NCBI GenBank assembly: GCA_937876195.1
Contig: CALEIK010000015.1
Location: 71,885 to 135,884 of the forward strand
Direction of reading: 5' to 3'
Origin: an uncultured Flavobacteriales bacterium
GTDB lineage: Bacteria > Bacteroidota > Bacteroidia > Flavobacteriales_D > Crocinitomicaceae
DNA length: 64,000 nt
Shown here: piece by piece, positions 26,370 through 35,156 of the stretch
How positions within the stretch are numbered: the first letter of the stretch is position 1
Layout: the number at the start of each line of letters is the position of its first letter
The notes under the pieces: model-generated
Databases searched by the model: none
The model's input: only the letters and a program-made list of their open reading frames with translations
What the model was told of the DNA's origin: nothing
Made by a program: the position numbers and the translations under genes

Positions 26370-26783
26370 ATGGTTGAGGAACAGAAATTAGGAGGTACAA
26401 GAAAAAGTTCACCACTAGAGGATGAACAAACTTATCCTCTAAACTCTGATGAATTTTTAACTATAAAAGATAACCAAATAAATAATAAGTTCACATCATG
26501 GCAAGCATTTCTTGTTTCAACTTTAGTTACCACTGTGGTGTCAGGAATTGTTATATGTGAAACTGGTGCTTTTTATACTGAATCAACGGTTAATGGTGTA
26601 ATCAGGCAAGAACTAAATATCGGTCAAGTTGTAATACTAGTTATTTATGGTGCTGTGTCATTTGGAGCATTAATTGGATTGATTATGACCTATACGACGA
26701 AGAAGAAATCTAGACCTTCAATTGATAGACTTAATTCTAAAATTGAAGGTCACTTAAAACTAAATCCCAAGGAAGATGAGTAA
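26370..26783 (+). CDS. Hypothetical two-helix membrane protein
   Basis: A 137-residue protein I do not recognise. A polar N-terminus (about 1-45) is followed by a hydrophobic helix (FLVSTLVTTVVSGIVI), a short extracytoplasmic loop (about 65-85), a second helix (VVILVIYGAVSFGALIGLIM) and a basic cytoplasmic tail (TTKKKSRPSIDRLNSK). It overlaps the next gene by 8 nt, so the two are translationally coupled. The local DNA is clearly more AT-rich than rluF upstream, which suggests a separate history. The start is set by the promoter box. Confidence 0.75.
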   Translation: MVEEQKLGGTRKSSPLEDEQTYPLNSDEFLTIKDNQINNKFTSWQAFLVSTLVTTVVSGIVICETGAFYTESTVNGVIRQELNIGQVVILVIYGAVSFGALIGLIMTYTTKKKSRPSIDRLNSKIEGHLKLNPKEDE

Positions 26784-27069
26784 ACCATATGCCATAGTCT
26801 TTGATTCATTTAAAGATGAAAATCATTATAATCAGTTCGTTGAATATATCCGAAGCTCCTTTAGGGCTAAATTGGCACGTGAAAATATGTTTATTATAAT
26901 TAATGACCAAGGTCTCTCTGCTAAAGAAATCCATGAACGTATAGCCGCTAAGCTAACCTTTCATGTTGATACAGTGGTGATTAAATTGGGTGAAGAATTC
27001 TATGGAAGGTTTTATTCTGATAGTTTAAATTGGCTAAAAGAAAATTACCCAAGCGAAAATTGGCTTTAG
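26776..27069 (+). CDS. Small protein with a SinR/Cas2-like fold (tentative)
   Basis: A 97-residue soluble protein. The strand-helix pattern (YAIVFDSF, a helix, MFIIINDQ, LSAKEIHERIAAKL, DTVVIKLGEEFYGR, then LNWLKENY) resembles from memory the small 'SinR family' ferredoxin-like proteins related to Cas2/VapD. Those begin with a hydrophobic strand ending in Asp and end in a WLK-type helix. If right, the early Asp (FDSF) would be the equivalent conserved residue. No CRISPR array is present, so it is not an adaptation Cas2. It overlaps the membrane-protein gene, forming a two-gene cassette. Confidence 0.7.
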   Translation: MSKPYAIVFDSFKDENHYNQFVEYIRSSFRAKLARENMFIIINDQGLSAKEIHERIAAKLTFHVDTVVIKLGEEFYGRFYSDSLNWLKENYPSENWL

Positions 27070-27175
27070 GTACAACGAGTTCTTAGTTATTCCAATTACT
27101 GCAACAATATTTTATTATGAGAATTGTTTTTTGTTTAATTGTTTCGACTATTTCGTTTTAATGTGTTTAGCCCTA

Positions 27176-27739
27176 ATGACAAAAAACATCAAAATAGCAT
27201 TACTTACCGTCTTCCTTTGCAGTGGACTCTATACCTATGCGCAATCAAATCAAATTGATTCGTTGAGAAATCCGCATTCAACTTATTACATGACAGATTT
27301 AGATTTAAGTGATGTTGCTAGGTTAATGTTAGAGGATTCTATTCACCCCATGGATAATGCGGTCACCTTTGCTATTCTGGATTCAGTAACAGCGGGGAGT
27401 CTAGAAACTCGAAGATCTTTTGTAGAGGTATTTGCCCTCATTATAAATAGGTCCGATGGAGCTTTGTCAGAAATAATGGGGATTTATTGCATAGCAAGTA
27501 TTTACAACAATCCGAATGAATTACTTGAATGGTTGTCGACGGGGAAGCTGAAAGCAGACCCAGAGTCAATAATTGGCTTCATTACATATGAGTTCGTAAT
27601 GGGCGAAGATCCATACCGAGATAAGAAGGAACTAATCAAACGGATAAGGAATGATGCGAAAAACACTTCGCTCGTGGAGTATTCAGATGGTTTTATTACT
27701 ATTATTGAAAAGGAGTTTGAACGACAGATAGATGAGTAA
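27176..27739 (+). CDS. Secreted hypothetical protein
   Basis: A 187-residue protein with a signal peptide ending in GLYTYAQ; the ATG at 27176 gives MTKNIKIALLTVFLCSG, whereas upstream in-frame codons do not. The mature part is acidic and helical (ITYEFVMGEDPYRDKKELIKR). I recognise no domain. The upstream gap of 106 nt from the two-gene cassette holds no clear promoter. Confidence 0.72.
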   Translation: MTKNIKIALLTVFLCSGLYTYAQSNQIDSLRNPHSTYYMTDLDLSDVARLMLEDSIHPMDNAVTFAILDSVTAGSLETRRSFVEVFALIINRSDGALSEIMGIYCIASIYNNPNELLEWLSTGKLKADPESIIGFITYEFVMGEDPYRDKKELIKRIRNDAKNTSLVEYSDGFITIIEKEFERQIDE

Positions 27740-27823
27740 CTCTCCAAAATTCTCAACAATGTTGAGTGAAATCATTTTGTCACATAATTTCGCTATCTTT
27801 AAAATGCATAAAGATCCACTGAA

Positions 27824-28384
27824 ATGAAAAAACTCACTCCCATATTCATCCTCTTCCTCATCCTGACCACTGCCGTTCAGAAAGATTCCGATCGTATCGA
27901 ATGGAGCCCGACCCAACAACTGACGTGGGCTGATTTCAAGGGGAGAGCGGATAAGTCAAGTCCCTATGAAGCGGTGACGTACACCACCATTGAAGTGAGG
28001 TCTTTGCAGTTGGACGAAAAGCAAATTGAATATACCATTACCAATTCATTTGAAAAGAAATCTTCTTGGTCAAAGGACAAGAAATCGGTGGAATTGTTAA
28101 AGCACGAACAATTGCATTTTGATATTTCGGAGCTTGTTGTGCGGAAAATGAAGAAGAAACTGCTTACCAAAAAGTACAAGAGTATCAAGGAAATCCAAAA
28201 TTTTGCACGCGATGCTTTTGGAGAGTGTGAAAAGGAACGGAAGGATTTAAATGTGGCGTATGACAAAGAAACCAATCACAGCATCAACAAGGATAAGCAA
28301 AAGGAGTGGGAGGATAAAATTGAAGCGGAGCTGGGTGAGTTTAATGAATACTCGATGACAACCTTGGTGCTTGAAATTCAGTAA
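27824..28384 (+). CDS. DUF922-like putative secreted zinc protease
   Basis: A 186-residue exported protein. After a signal peptide (MKKLTPIFILFLILTTA) comes WSPTQQLTWADFKG, a hallmark opening of the DUF922 family, then the zinc-binding motif HEQLHFDISE (HExxH) in the middle. DUF922 proteins are predicted Zn-dependent proteases of unknown substrate. The remainder is Lys/Glu-rich helix. A near-consensus -7 box TATCTTTA lies at 27794-27801. Confidence 0.8.
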   Translation: MKKLTPIFILFLILTTAVQKDSDRIEWSPTQQLTWADFKGRADKSSPYEAVTYTTIEVRSLQLDEKQIEYTITNSFEKKSSWSKDKKSVELLKHEQLHFDISELVVRKMKKKLLTKKYKSIKEIQNFARDAFGECEKERKDLNVAYDKETNHSINKDKQKEWEDKIEAELGEFNEYSMTTLVLEIQ

Positions 28385-28500
28385 TTGAAAATTGCGTATG
28401 TAATTCATTATCTGTAAATTGTTACTTTTTTTAAATGAAGCATTGTCTTAAAGATTGCATCGGCAATTGTGATAGTATTAAAATAACAAAACGACCTTTT

Positions 28501-29499
28501 ATGAAAAATTTACTTTTAGTTTTCAGTACAATTACCGTGTTCTACGCATGTGGCCAAGAACAGCGAGCTCCAGAGGAGTTAAGAGTGGAATACAATATTT
28601 CGGATAGCAATACACTTGGATTGGTTCCTGTCGACTATACCAAAACACCGATTTACAAAAAGATTAAGCACCATGAGGAGAGGTTTACATATTTGGATGA
28701 TGTAGAAATCTATTCAATGGGGTATATCAGTGACGGGCATCTTGTGACTGGTTTTGCTGTTGTACCAAAAAAGGCAGGGAACTATCCATGCGTTGTTTTT
28801 AATCGAGGAGGAAACCGTGAACTTGGAAAGTTGCTTGTTGCAACGGCGGTGAGTGTTATGGCGCCAATAGCAGCGGAAGGATATGTGGTTGTAGCGACAA
28901 ACTACCGTGGGAACAGTGGAAGTGAAGGCATGGAAGAATTTGGAGGAGCAGATGTAAATGACGTCGTTCAATTGATCAAAAGTCTACCACAAATTGAGAA
29001 AGCCGATCCATCTAAGGTCGGATTGATTGGTGTAAGTCGAGGTGGTATGATGAATTATCTAACTCTAAAGCAAGACAAAACTCTCAATATTAAAGCAGTG
29101 GCGACCATTGGTGGAGTGACAGACCTTGAAAAAACGATAGAGCATCACCCAGAAATTGAGGAGGTAGCTGTGGAACTGATTCCCAATTATAAAACGTCGC
29201 GCGAGTCGGCTTTAGAACGGCGATCAGCCATTCACTGGGTAGATGAACTGCCTCAAGATGTTCCAATGCTCATTCTACATAGCAAAATTGACGATCACGT
29301 CGTGTACGAACAAGCGGTAAATTTTGCCGACAGTCTAGCGCATTACAACATGCCATATCAGCTCATCAGTTTTGCCGACGATAATCATGGTTTGATGAAA
29401 AATAGGGAGTTTGTGGCCAATAGAATTCTAGAATGGTTCGATCTATACGTGAAAGAAGAAGCCGAATTTGACGTACATGAACAACGGTTGGAGAAGTGA
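28501..29499 (+). CDS. Alpha/beta hydrolase lipoprotein (S9/DLH-like)
   Basis: A 332-residue predicted lipoprotein (lipobox VFYACGQ, Cys17) with an alpha/beta-hydrolase domain. The nucleophile elbow is GVSRGG, the acid probably Asp in HSKIDDHV, and the histidine in DDNHGLM. The oxyanion-loop region is VVFNRGGNR. It resembles prolyl oligopeptidase-like (S9) or dienelactone-hydrolase-like esterases; the substrate is unknown. An in-frame ATG at 28435 is rejected because it would put 22 residues before the lipoprotein signal. It converges on the GH92 gene. Confidence 0.87.
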   Translation: MKNLLLVFSTITVFYACGQEQRAPEELRVEYNISDSNTLGLVPVDYTKTPIYKKIKHHEERFTYLDDVEIYSMGYISDGHLVTGFAVVPKKAGNYPCVVFNRGGNRELGKLLVATAVSVMAPIAAEGYVVVATNYRGNSGSEGMEEFGGADVNDVVQLIKSLPQIEKADPSKVGLIGVSRGGMMNYLTLKQDKTLNIKAVATIGGVTDLEKTIEHHPEIEEVAVELIPNYKTSRESALERRSAIHWVDELPQDVPMLILHSKIDDHVVYEQAVNFADSLAHYNMPYQLISFADDNHGLMKNREFVANRILEWFDLYVKEEAEFDVHEQRLEK

Positions 29500-29530
29500 A
29501 GGAATGCGAAGTGTAATTTTCGCAATCTCC

Positions 29531-32500
29531 TTACTTAAAGACAATCTCATCCACAAAAAGCCAAGTAGGATTTCCAATACCCAAGTGCCATTCGGGACAT
29601 TTTCCAAAATTCACTGCGGTCACGCGAATTTTCTGAATCGGCTCGGTAGTGTTCGTTTTTACTGAAAATTCCTTGTGATGCGAATACATATTGGATTCTT
29701 GTTCTGTTTGAATCTTGACCGTTTCTAACGCTGTGAAATTCACTCCGTCCGTGGAAATTTCAAAACGAATTTCCTTAGGAAAGAACACCCAAGATTTCAT
29801 ATCGCTGAGGCAGCTTAATCCTACTGTACTCAAAGCTCTTCCGCCGTCAAATGTGACTTCAGCCACAACGTCTTGGTCCCAGAATCCTTGCCAGTCTCCT
29901 GTTCTAAGTTCGTTTTTCCCACGAATTCCATCAATGAGGGAAAATGGACCTCCAGCGGAGTATTGATTCGCGTATTCGGAATCCAGCTTTAATGAAACAC
30001 CGTTGTCCTTCTTGATAAACTGATTGAAAATAATGGCGCTTGTTGCATGTTCGTTTCGTGAAAAAGCCTTGATCGTGGTTGTTTCAGTGATGTCAATTGG
30101 TTTTGAAAAAATAGGAGATCTCGTCGTGGGTTCTGTTCCGTCAATCGTATAGTGAATGACGGCATCTTCGGGATAAAAAGTTGCCAAACTCAATGAAAGC
30201 GTATCGATAAAAACCTGTTGGGTCTGCTCAAAATAAGGCAATGCGATAAAGGTGGCTGGAATTTTTTCAATAGTCGGTGCATGAGGAAGATACATGCGTT
30301 CCTCTGTCGGCCAAGCGATCAGTTCAAAAACCAATTCACCGCCTTTCATGAGTGTGTCATGCGCAATAAAACTACCTTCCAAAGGTCGACCGTTGAAATA
30401 AACATCCTTGATAAATACGTTTTCTAATTCATTCCCTATTGTTCTTATTTTTAGAATGTTATTATTTTCTAACTGAATAATCGCTTCATCTACTATTGGT
30501 CGTGTTAATTCGTAATAGGGATTCCCTGGAGCGATCTGATATAGTCCCAAAGAGCTCATTACGTACCAAGCCGACATTTGTCCACAATCCTCGTTTCCAG
30601 AAAGTCCATCAGGTGCATTTTGATACATCGTATTCAACATGATACTCGTGTACTTTTGAGTTTTGTGTGGACGGTTCGTGTAATTATACAAGTACGCCAT
30701 GTGGTGCGAAGGTTCGTTGCCGTGTGCATATTGCCCCACTAATCCCGTAATATCGACTTGGTGGCGACCAGTAAGTACCATTTCTGTCGTAAACAAGCGA
30801 TCTAGCCATGTTTCAAGCGAATCCTTTCCACCTAGCAAGTCGCGTAGCACACCTACAGCATGTGGCGCATAGAGTGAATATTGCCAACTGTTTGCTTCAG
30901 TGTAGTTGAAGTTCACTTCAGCGGGATCAAACGGTGAAAACCACTGTCCACTTCGACGTGCCCGCATGAAGCCTGTGGTCGGGTCAAAATGATTGATAAA
31001 GTTGTAGGAACTGTGCTCAAAAGGGTTCTCCAGTGATTTACCGGTTAGTTTGTTGGATTCAGCAATCATCGTAGAGATGCAAAAATCATCGTAGGCATAT
31101 TCGAGTGATTTGGAAACAGATTCTGGTTCGTCTCCGGCATCAATATAACCTTCTTTGTGGAATTGAATCTTGCCGAATTCATCGAACGTCGTTGTGGCGA
31201 TCATGGCGTTGATAATACGGTCAATTGGATAATCCCGGATTCCTTTCATGTAGGCATCGGCAATGACGGAAACGCTGTGGTAACCAATCATGCATTCGGT
31301 TTCATTTCCTGCCAATTCCCACACGGGTAAATCACCGCCTTGCTCGTATTGACGTAAAAAGGTGTTGATGAATTGATTGGTCCGCTCGACTTGCGTCAAT
31401 GTGAAAAGGGGATGTGCAGCTCGGTAGGTGTCCCACAGAGAGAAAACGGTGTATTGTTTTTGATTTTCATCTGTTAATTGGTGAATTTCCTTGTCCAATC
31501 CTCGGTAGCGCCCATCGACATCTGAGAAGAGGTTAGGAGCGAGGAAGGAGTGGTAAAGCGCCGTGTAGAAAATCGTCATCACTTCTTTGTCAGCACTTTT
31601 GAAGTGAATTTTGTCCAATTCGTCGTTCCAAGCCTTGGTCACCTTGGCGCGAATGCTTGAAATAGTACTGTTGACTGGGATTTCAGCTTCTAGATTTTTT
31701 TGTGCGCCTTTGGTGTCGACGCTTGACATACCAACGGTAATATTGAGTTCTTGCGTGGTTTCAGGAAAGGTCAATAACAGTTTATGGACGCCATTTTTCT
31801 CGATCAACTGCGCTTTGTCGTACGGACGATCCAGTTTCAAATGAAAATAAAAATGTTGCTCCGTCGCCCAAGCATGCGATACGCGATGTCCCTGTATAGT
31901 TCTCTTGTCGATGATGTCAAATCCTGCCGAGAGGACTTTATCACGGTGATCTAAATCCAATAAAATGAACTTTTTCCCTGCTGCTTTATTGAATTTATAG
32001 GTGTGAATGCCTGCTCTTTCTGTGACGGCAAGTTGAACATCAATATCTCCATTTTCAAGGTGGACGCTGTAATAACCGGGACTTGCACTTTCTCTCTCAT
32101 GCGAAAAACGATCGCCATAACCGTTTTTATCGAGGTAACCGGGCGTTGTTTTTGCTTCACCGCTTTGTGGGACTATCAATAAATCACCGTAATCGCTGAC
32201 ACCCGTTCCGCTTAAATGCGTGTGCGAGAATCCATAAATGATGGAATCTGAGTAATGATATCCAGAACAACCATCCCAACCGTCGTAGCGTGTATCGGGA
32301 CTTAACTGCATCATTCCAAATGGCGCGCTCGCCCCAGGATAAGTATGTCCGTGTCCACCCGTTCCAATAAACGGATTCACGTACGGTGTCTTTGAAAAAT
32401 AAGTTGGTTTTTCTGAAGTTCGGGTGATGTAGTCCTTTCGCTTGTCCTGTGCTTTTTTTAGTTCATCGACTTGTGCAAACACGAACGGTGCACATGCGGC

Positions 32501-32533
32501 AAATAAGAGGATTACACTCAGGGACTTTTTCAT
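29531..32533 (-). CDS. GH92 alpha-mannosidase with C-terminal sugar-binding-like domains
   Basis: A 1000-residue exported glycoside hydrolase of family 92, calcium-dependent exo-alpha-mannosidases that trim mannans and glycoproteins. The signal peptide ends in VFAQ. Family signatures: PFIGTGGHGHTYPGASAPFG, CSGYHYSD, FSHTHLSGTG, WDTYRAAHPL and NEDCGQMSAWYVMSSLG. After the catalytic region (to about 745) come a chitobiase-type C-terminal domain (HYTIDGTEPTTRSPIF) and an F5/8-type discoidin-like domain (about 860-1000). It is the last gene of a six-gene leftward operon, 3 nt after the ROK kinase gene, which suggests mannose release followed by phosphorylation. Confidence 0.95.
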   Translation of the reverse strand: MKKSLSVILLFAACAPFVFAQVDELKKAQDKRKDYITRTSEKPTYFSKTPYVNPFIGTGGHGHTYPGASAPFGMMQLSPDTRYDGWDGCSGYHYSDSIIYGFSHTHLSGTGVSDYGDLLIVPQSGEAKTTPGYLDKNGYGDRFSHERESASPGYYSVHLENGDIDVQLAVTERAGIHTYKFNKAAGKKFILLDLDHRDKVLSAGFDIIDKRTIQGHRVSHAWATEQHFYFHLKLDRPYDKAQLIEKNGVHKLLLTFPETTQELNITVGMSSVDTKGAQKNLEAEIPVNSTISSIRAKVTKAWNDELDKIHFKSADKEVMTIFYTALYHSFLAPNLFSDVDGRYRGLDKEIHQLTDENQKQYTVFSLWDTYRAAHPLFTLTQVERTNQFINTFLRQYEQGGDLPVWELAGNETECMIGYHSVSVIADAYMKGIRDYPIDRIINAMIATTTFDEFGKIQFHKEGYIDAGDEPESVSKSLEYAYDDFCISTMIAESNKLTGKSLENPFEHSSYNFINHFDPTTGFMRARRSGQWFSPFDPAEVNFNYTEANSWQYSLYAPHAVGVLRDLLGGKDSLETWLDRLFTTEMVLTGRHQVDITGLVGQYAHGNEPSHHMAYLYNYTNRPHKTQKYTSIMLNTMYQNAPDGLSGNEDCGQMSAWYVMSSLGLYQIAPGNPYYELTRPIVDEAIIQLENNNILKIRTIGNELENVFIKDVYFNGRPLEGSFIAHDTLMKGGELVFELIAWPTEERMYLPHAPTIEKIPATFIALPYFEQTQQVFIDTLSLSLATFYPEDAVIHYTIDGTEPTTRSPIFSKPIDITETTTIKAFSRNEHATSAIIFNQFIKKDNGVSLKLDSEYANQYSAGGPFSLIDGIRGKNELRTGDWQGFWDQDVVAEVTFDGGRALSTVGLSCLSDMKSWVFFPKEIRFEISTDGVNFTALETVKIQTEQESNMYSHHKEFSVKTNTTEPIQKIRVTAVNFGKCPEWHLGIGNPTWLFVDEIVFK

Positions 32534-32536
32534 AGC

Positions 32537-33481
32537 TTAAAAATTAATTTCCTTTCGAATCAGTGAGGCAGCACCTAAAACAGCCGCGTTTTTATCGTGC
32601 AGCGAAGAAATACGAATTTCAATCTTTCCCCGGTAAATGTTCAAGATTCCTTCTTCCATAAACCCTTTCACCTTGGTGGCAAAACCGTCACCGCTTTGTG
32701 CAATTCCTCCAAACAGGACATACGCCTCTGGATTTGAAAAACAGGCAAAATCAGCCAGGGCATTCCCTAGGATTTCCGCTGTGTAATCGATGATTTCTGA
32801 ACAAAAGACGTCGCCCTTTTTAGCTAAATCAAAGACGTGCTCTGCGTGAGGATTCTCGATGGCGTGAATTTTTGAAGCTGCTTTAAATTCAGTATCCAAT
32901 AGTTCAATGGAGCGTACAACGCCTGTCGCCGAAGCATAAGTTTCTAGACATCCCTTTCGTCCACATCCACAACTTCTCCCGTCCTTTACGACGCGGATAT
33001 GTCCGTATTCTCCGGCCATTCCGTTGTGTCCGTAGATGAGTGTATTGTCAGCAATAACGCCACTTCCAAGTCCTGTTCCTAGTGTAATCGTCACGAAATT
33101 GGTCAAGTCGCGTGCATTTCCATAAAGCTGTTCACCTACGGCTGCTGCATTTGCATCGTTTGTCAGCACCGCTTTTACACCAAAGCATTCTTCAAAGAGA
33201 CTCACCAAAGGGACAATTCCTTTCCACGCCAAATTCGGTGCAAATTCGATGGATCCAGAGAAATAGTTTCCGTTCGGAGCACCAATTCCAATCCCACCGA
33301 TTTGATCGATAAACTCAGTTTTCTCTTTAATTTCCTGATAAATAGCATTTACCAAGCGAGTGGGAGTAGAGGCTGTATTTGTTTTGATGGAGTTTGAATA
33401 ATGCAATTCTCCTTCAGCATCGACCAAGCCAAATTTACTGTTGGTGCCGCCAATATCTACCCCAAGTGCTAATTTCTTCAT
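32537..33481 (-). CDS. ROK family sugar kinase
   Basis: A 314-residue ROK kinase (glucokinase/N-acetylmannosamine kinase type). The N-terminal phosphate-binding motif is GVDIGGTNSKFGLVD. The ROK signature with its zinc-binding cysteines is CGCGRKGCLETYAS, and GTGLGSGVI is also present. There is no DNA-binding domain, so it is an enzyme rather than a repressor. Its position between an HD hydrolase gene (4-nt overlap) and the GH92 mannosidase gene fits phosphorylation of a released hexose; the exact sugar is not certain. Confidence 0.93.
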   Translation of the reverse strand: MKKLALGVDIGGTNSKFGLVDAEGELHYSNSIKTNTASTPTRLVNAIYQEIKEKTEFIDQIGGIGIGAPNGNYFSGSIEFAPNLAWKGIVPLVSLFEECFGVKAVLTNDANAAAVGEQLYGNARDLTNFVTITLGTGLGSGVIADNTLIYGHNGMAGEYGHIRVVKDGRSCGCGRKGCLETYASATGVVRSIELLDTEFKAASKIHAIENPHAEHVFDLAKKGDVFCSEIIDYTAEILGNALADFACFSNPEAYVLFGGIAQSGDGFATKVKGFMEEGILNIYRGKIEIRISSLHDKNAAVLGAASLIRKEINF

Positions 33482-34134
33482 GTGTTTTTTGTCGTGTTAA
33501 AATTCCACTCGTGGTGGAAATCTGCTAAAAACTGCTCCATAATCTCATGGCGCTGTTTCCCTAGCTCAATGCCTGTCGGTGTGTTCAATCGTTCGGCTAA
33601 AAGTAATAATTTCTCGTAAAAATGGTGAATTGAGCTTGTTTTCGCATTTGCGTAAGCTTCAAAGCTCTCATGCAATTCAATGTTTCCTTCTGGTTCATAA
33701 ATCGGTTGATTCTTGTGACCACCGTACGCAAAGGTTCGTGCAATTCCAATCGCGCCAATGGCATCCAAGCGATCAGCGTCCTGTACAATCTGTCCTTCGA
33801 GAGAATTCATCTCAGCAGTCGTTTTAGCACCTTTGAAGCTGACATTGTCGACGATGTAACGCACTTTGTCAATCAACGCTTGTGGAGCATTGTAGCGTCG
33901 CAAAATCTCCTCGGCAACTTTACCGCCTTCGTCCAGTTTTCCACCGTTGAATTTATGATCGGAAATATCGTGTAACAATGCAGCCAATTGTACAACTTCT
34001 AAATCACCACCTTCTTTGGATTGAATGTACGTCGCTGTGTTGAACACACGCATGATGTGGTGCCAATCGTGACCAGTTGTTTCTCCTTCAAACTGGCTGC
34101 GGATTTCGTTTTGGATTTCTTCGACGAGATTCAT
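33478..34134 (-). CDS. HD-domain phosphohydrolase
   Basis: A 218-residue HD-superfamily protein of the YpgQ/YedJ type. Metal ligands are visible in GHDWHHIMRVFNTA, the HD pair in LAALLHDISDHKF, and the distal Asp in QDADRLDAIGAIGIARTF. Relatives hydrolyse nucleoside triphosphates or small phosphate compounds. It overlaps its neighbours by 4 nt at each end, so it is tightly coupled within the operon. Confidence 0.9.
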   Translation of the reverse strand: MNLVEEIQNEIRSQFEGETTGHDWHHIMRVFNTATYIQSKEGGDLEVVQLAALLHDISDHKFNGGKLDEGGKVAEEILRRYNAPQALIDKVRYIVDNVSFKGAKTTAEMNSLEGQIVQDADRLDAIGAIGIARTFAYGGHKNQPIYEPEGNIELHESFEAYANAKTSSIHHFYEKLLLLAERLNTPTGIELGKQRHEIMEQFLADFHHEWNFNTTKNT

Positions 34135-35156
34135 TTCTTCTTGATTAGTTCAAAAAAATGGACTGTTCCGTTTTTCGTGGTGGCAATTAGCTGTGTATCG
34201 GTTGATGTCATTGAGAAATAAGACCCTTCTGCAAACGGTTTCCAGTCGACGCCGTTATTGGTTGAATAATCGATGCCATTCGTTCCGCAAGCGTAAAAAA
34301 CGCCATTTGCAGCGTAGACACATGAACGATAACCACGCACTGTTTTCTTCGCATTGTACCAGCTTTCACCGCCATCACTGGTGTAAAAACAAGTGTTCAT
34401 GTACAAGGTTGATGCGGCATAATCACCACCGACGATGACACCATGCTTATCATCGGAGAAGCACATGGAATACCCCCCAGAAGAAGGTCCAGGGTAATAG
34501 GGAAGAACAACTGCCCTCCAAGTTTTCCCATTGTCTGTGCTCTTGAAAAAGTTACTGACAGTTCCACCAGAAACGAATACGTAGGTATTTTTATTCAAAA
34601 GCTGAACATTCGTGCCGCTCGCTGCAAATCCTGCTTCTCCTTCCTTTGCTTTTACAGTTCCCTCACAGCGTGTCCAGGTTGCTCCACCGTCGTTCGTATG
34701 AAAGAGGTTGAATTGTCCATTGGTGGGATCACCCATCATAAAACCATGTTCATCTATAAAATCCATTCCGTCTAAAAAGACACCTTGCCACATCTCTGGA
34801 GCGATGATTTCATTGGCGCCGTCGAGTCCAACCCGTGCGATTTTACCGTTTTCACCGCTGTGCATGGCGAGAATGAAATCACCACTTTTTTCAACGTCGC
34901 GCAGCTCATTGATGGATTTTAGCTTGAAAATTAGAATGTTACGTCCTGTTGTGAGGTTGTGACAATAAACAGATCCATCCGCATTGCTGACGAACAAACG
35001 TTCACCATCTAGTAAAATGCCTCGCGCATAGGTAGACGATTTGGAATATTGTATGGTATCCGTTGCCACATGTTTGCCTTTCTGTTGGGCGAAAAGAGGA
35101 AGGGATAGTACTCCGACCAAAAGGCTAATTCCCAAATTTCTGATTAAACTGTTCAC
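34131..35156 (-). CDS. Secreted YCF48/BNR-repeat beta-propeller protein
   Basis: A 341-residue exported protein. The signal peptide is LLVGVLSLPLFAQQ. Repeated BNR/sialidase-like Asp-box motifs occur: TNDGGATWTRCEG, STDNGKTWRAV, TSDGGESWYNA and STNNGVDWKPF. This points to a seven-bladed-propeller relative of the YCF48 photosystem assembly factor family, common as secreted proteins in Bacteroidota. Translation appears to start at GTG 35156, 32 nt inside the end of the acyltransferase gene; the encoded signal peptide supports that start, although a TTG a few codons later is possible. Confidence 0.85.
   Translation of the reverse strand: MNSLIRNLGISLLVGVLSLPLFAQQKGKHVATDTIQYSKSSTYARGILLDGERLFVSNADGSVYCHNLTTGRNILIFKLKSINELRDVEKSGDFILAMHSGENGKIARVGLDGANEIIAPEMWQGVFLDGMDFIDEHGFMMGDPTNGQFNLFHTNDGGATWTRCEGTVKAKEGEAGFAASGTNVQLLNKNTYVFVSGGTVSNFFKSTDNGKTWRAVVLPYYPGPSSGGYSMCFSDDKHGVIVGGDYAASTLYMNTCFYTSDGGESWYNAKKTVRGYRSCVYAANGVFYACGTNGIDYSTNNGVDWKPFAEGSYFSMTSTDTQLIATTKNGTVHFFELIKKK

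Noticed and set aside
26776..27069. Cas2 of a CRISPR system
   Set aside because: No repeats, no cas1 and no other cas genes in the window; only a possible fold similarity.
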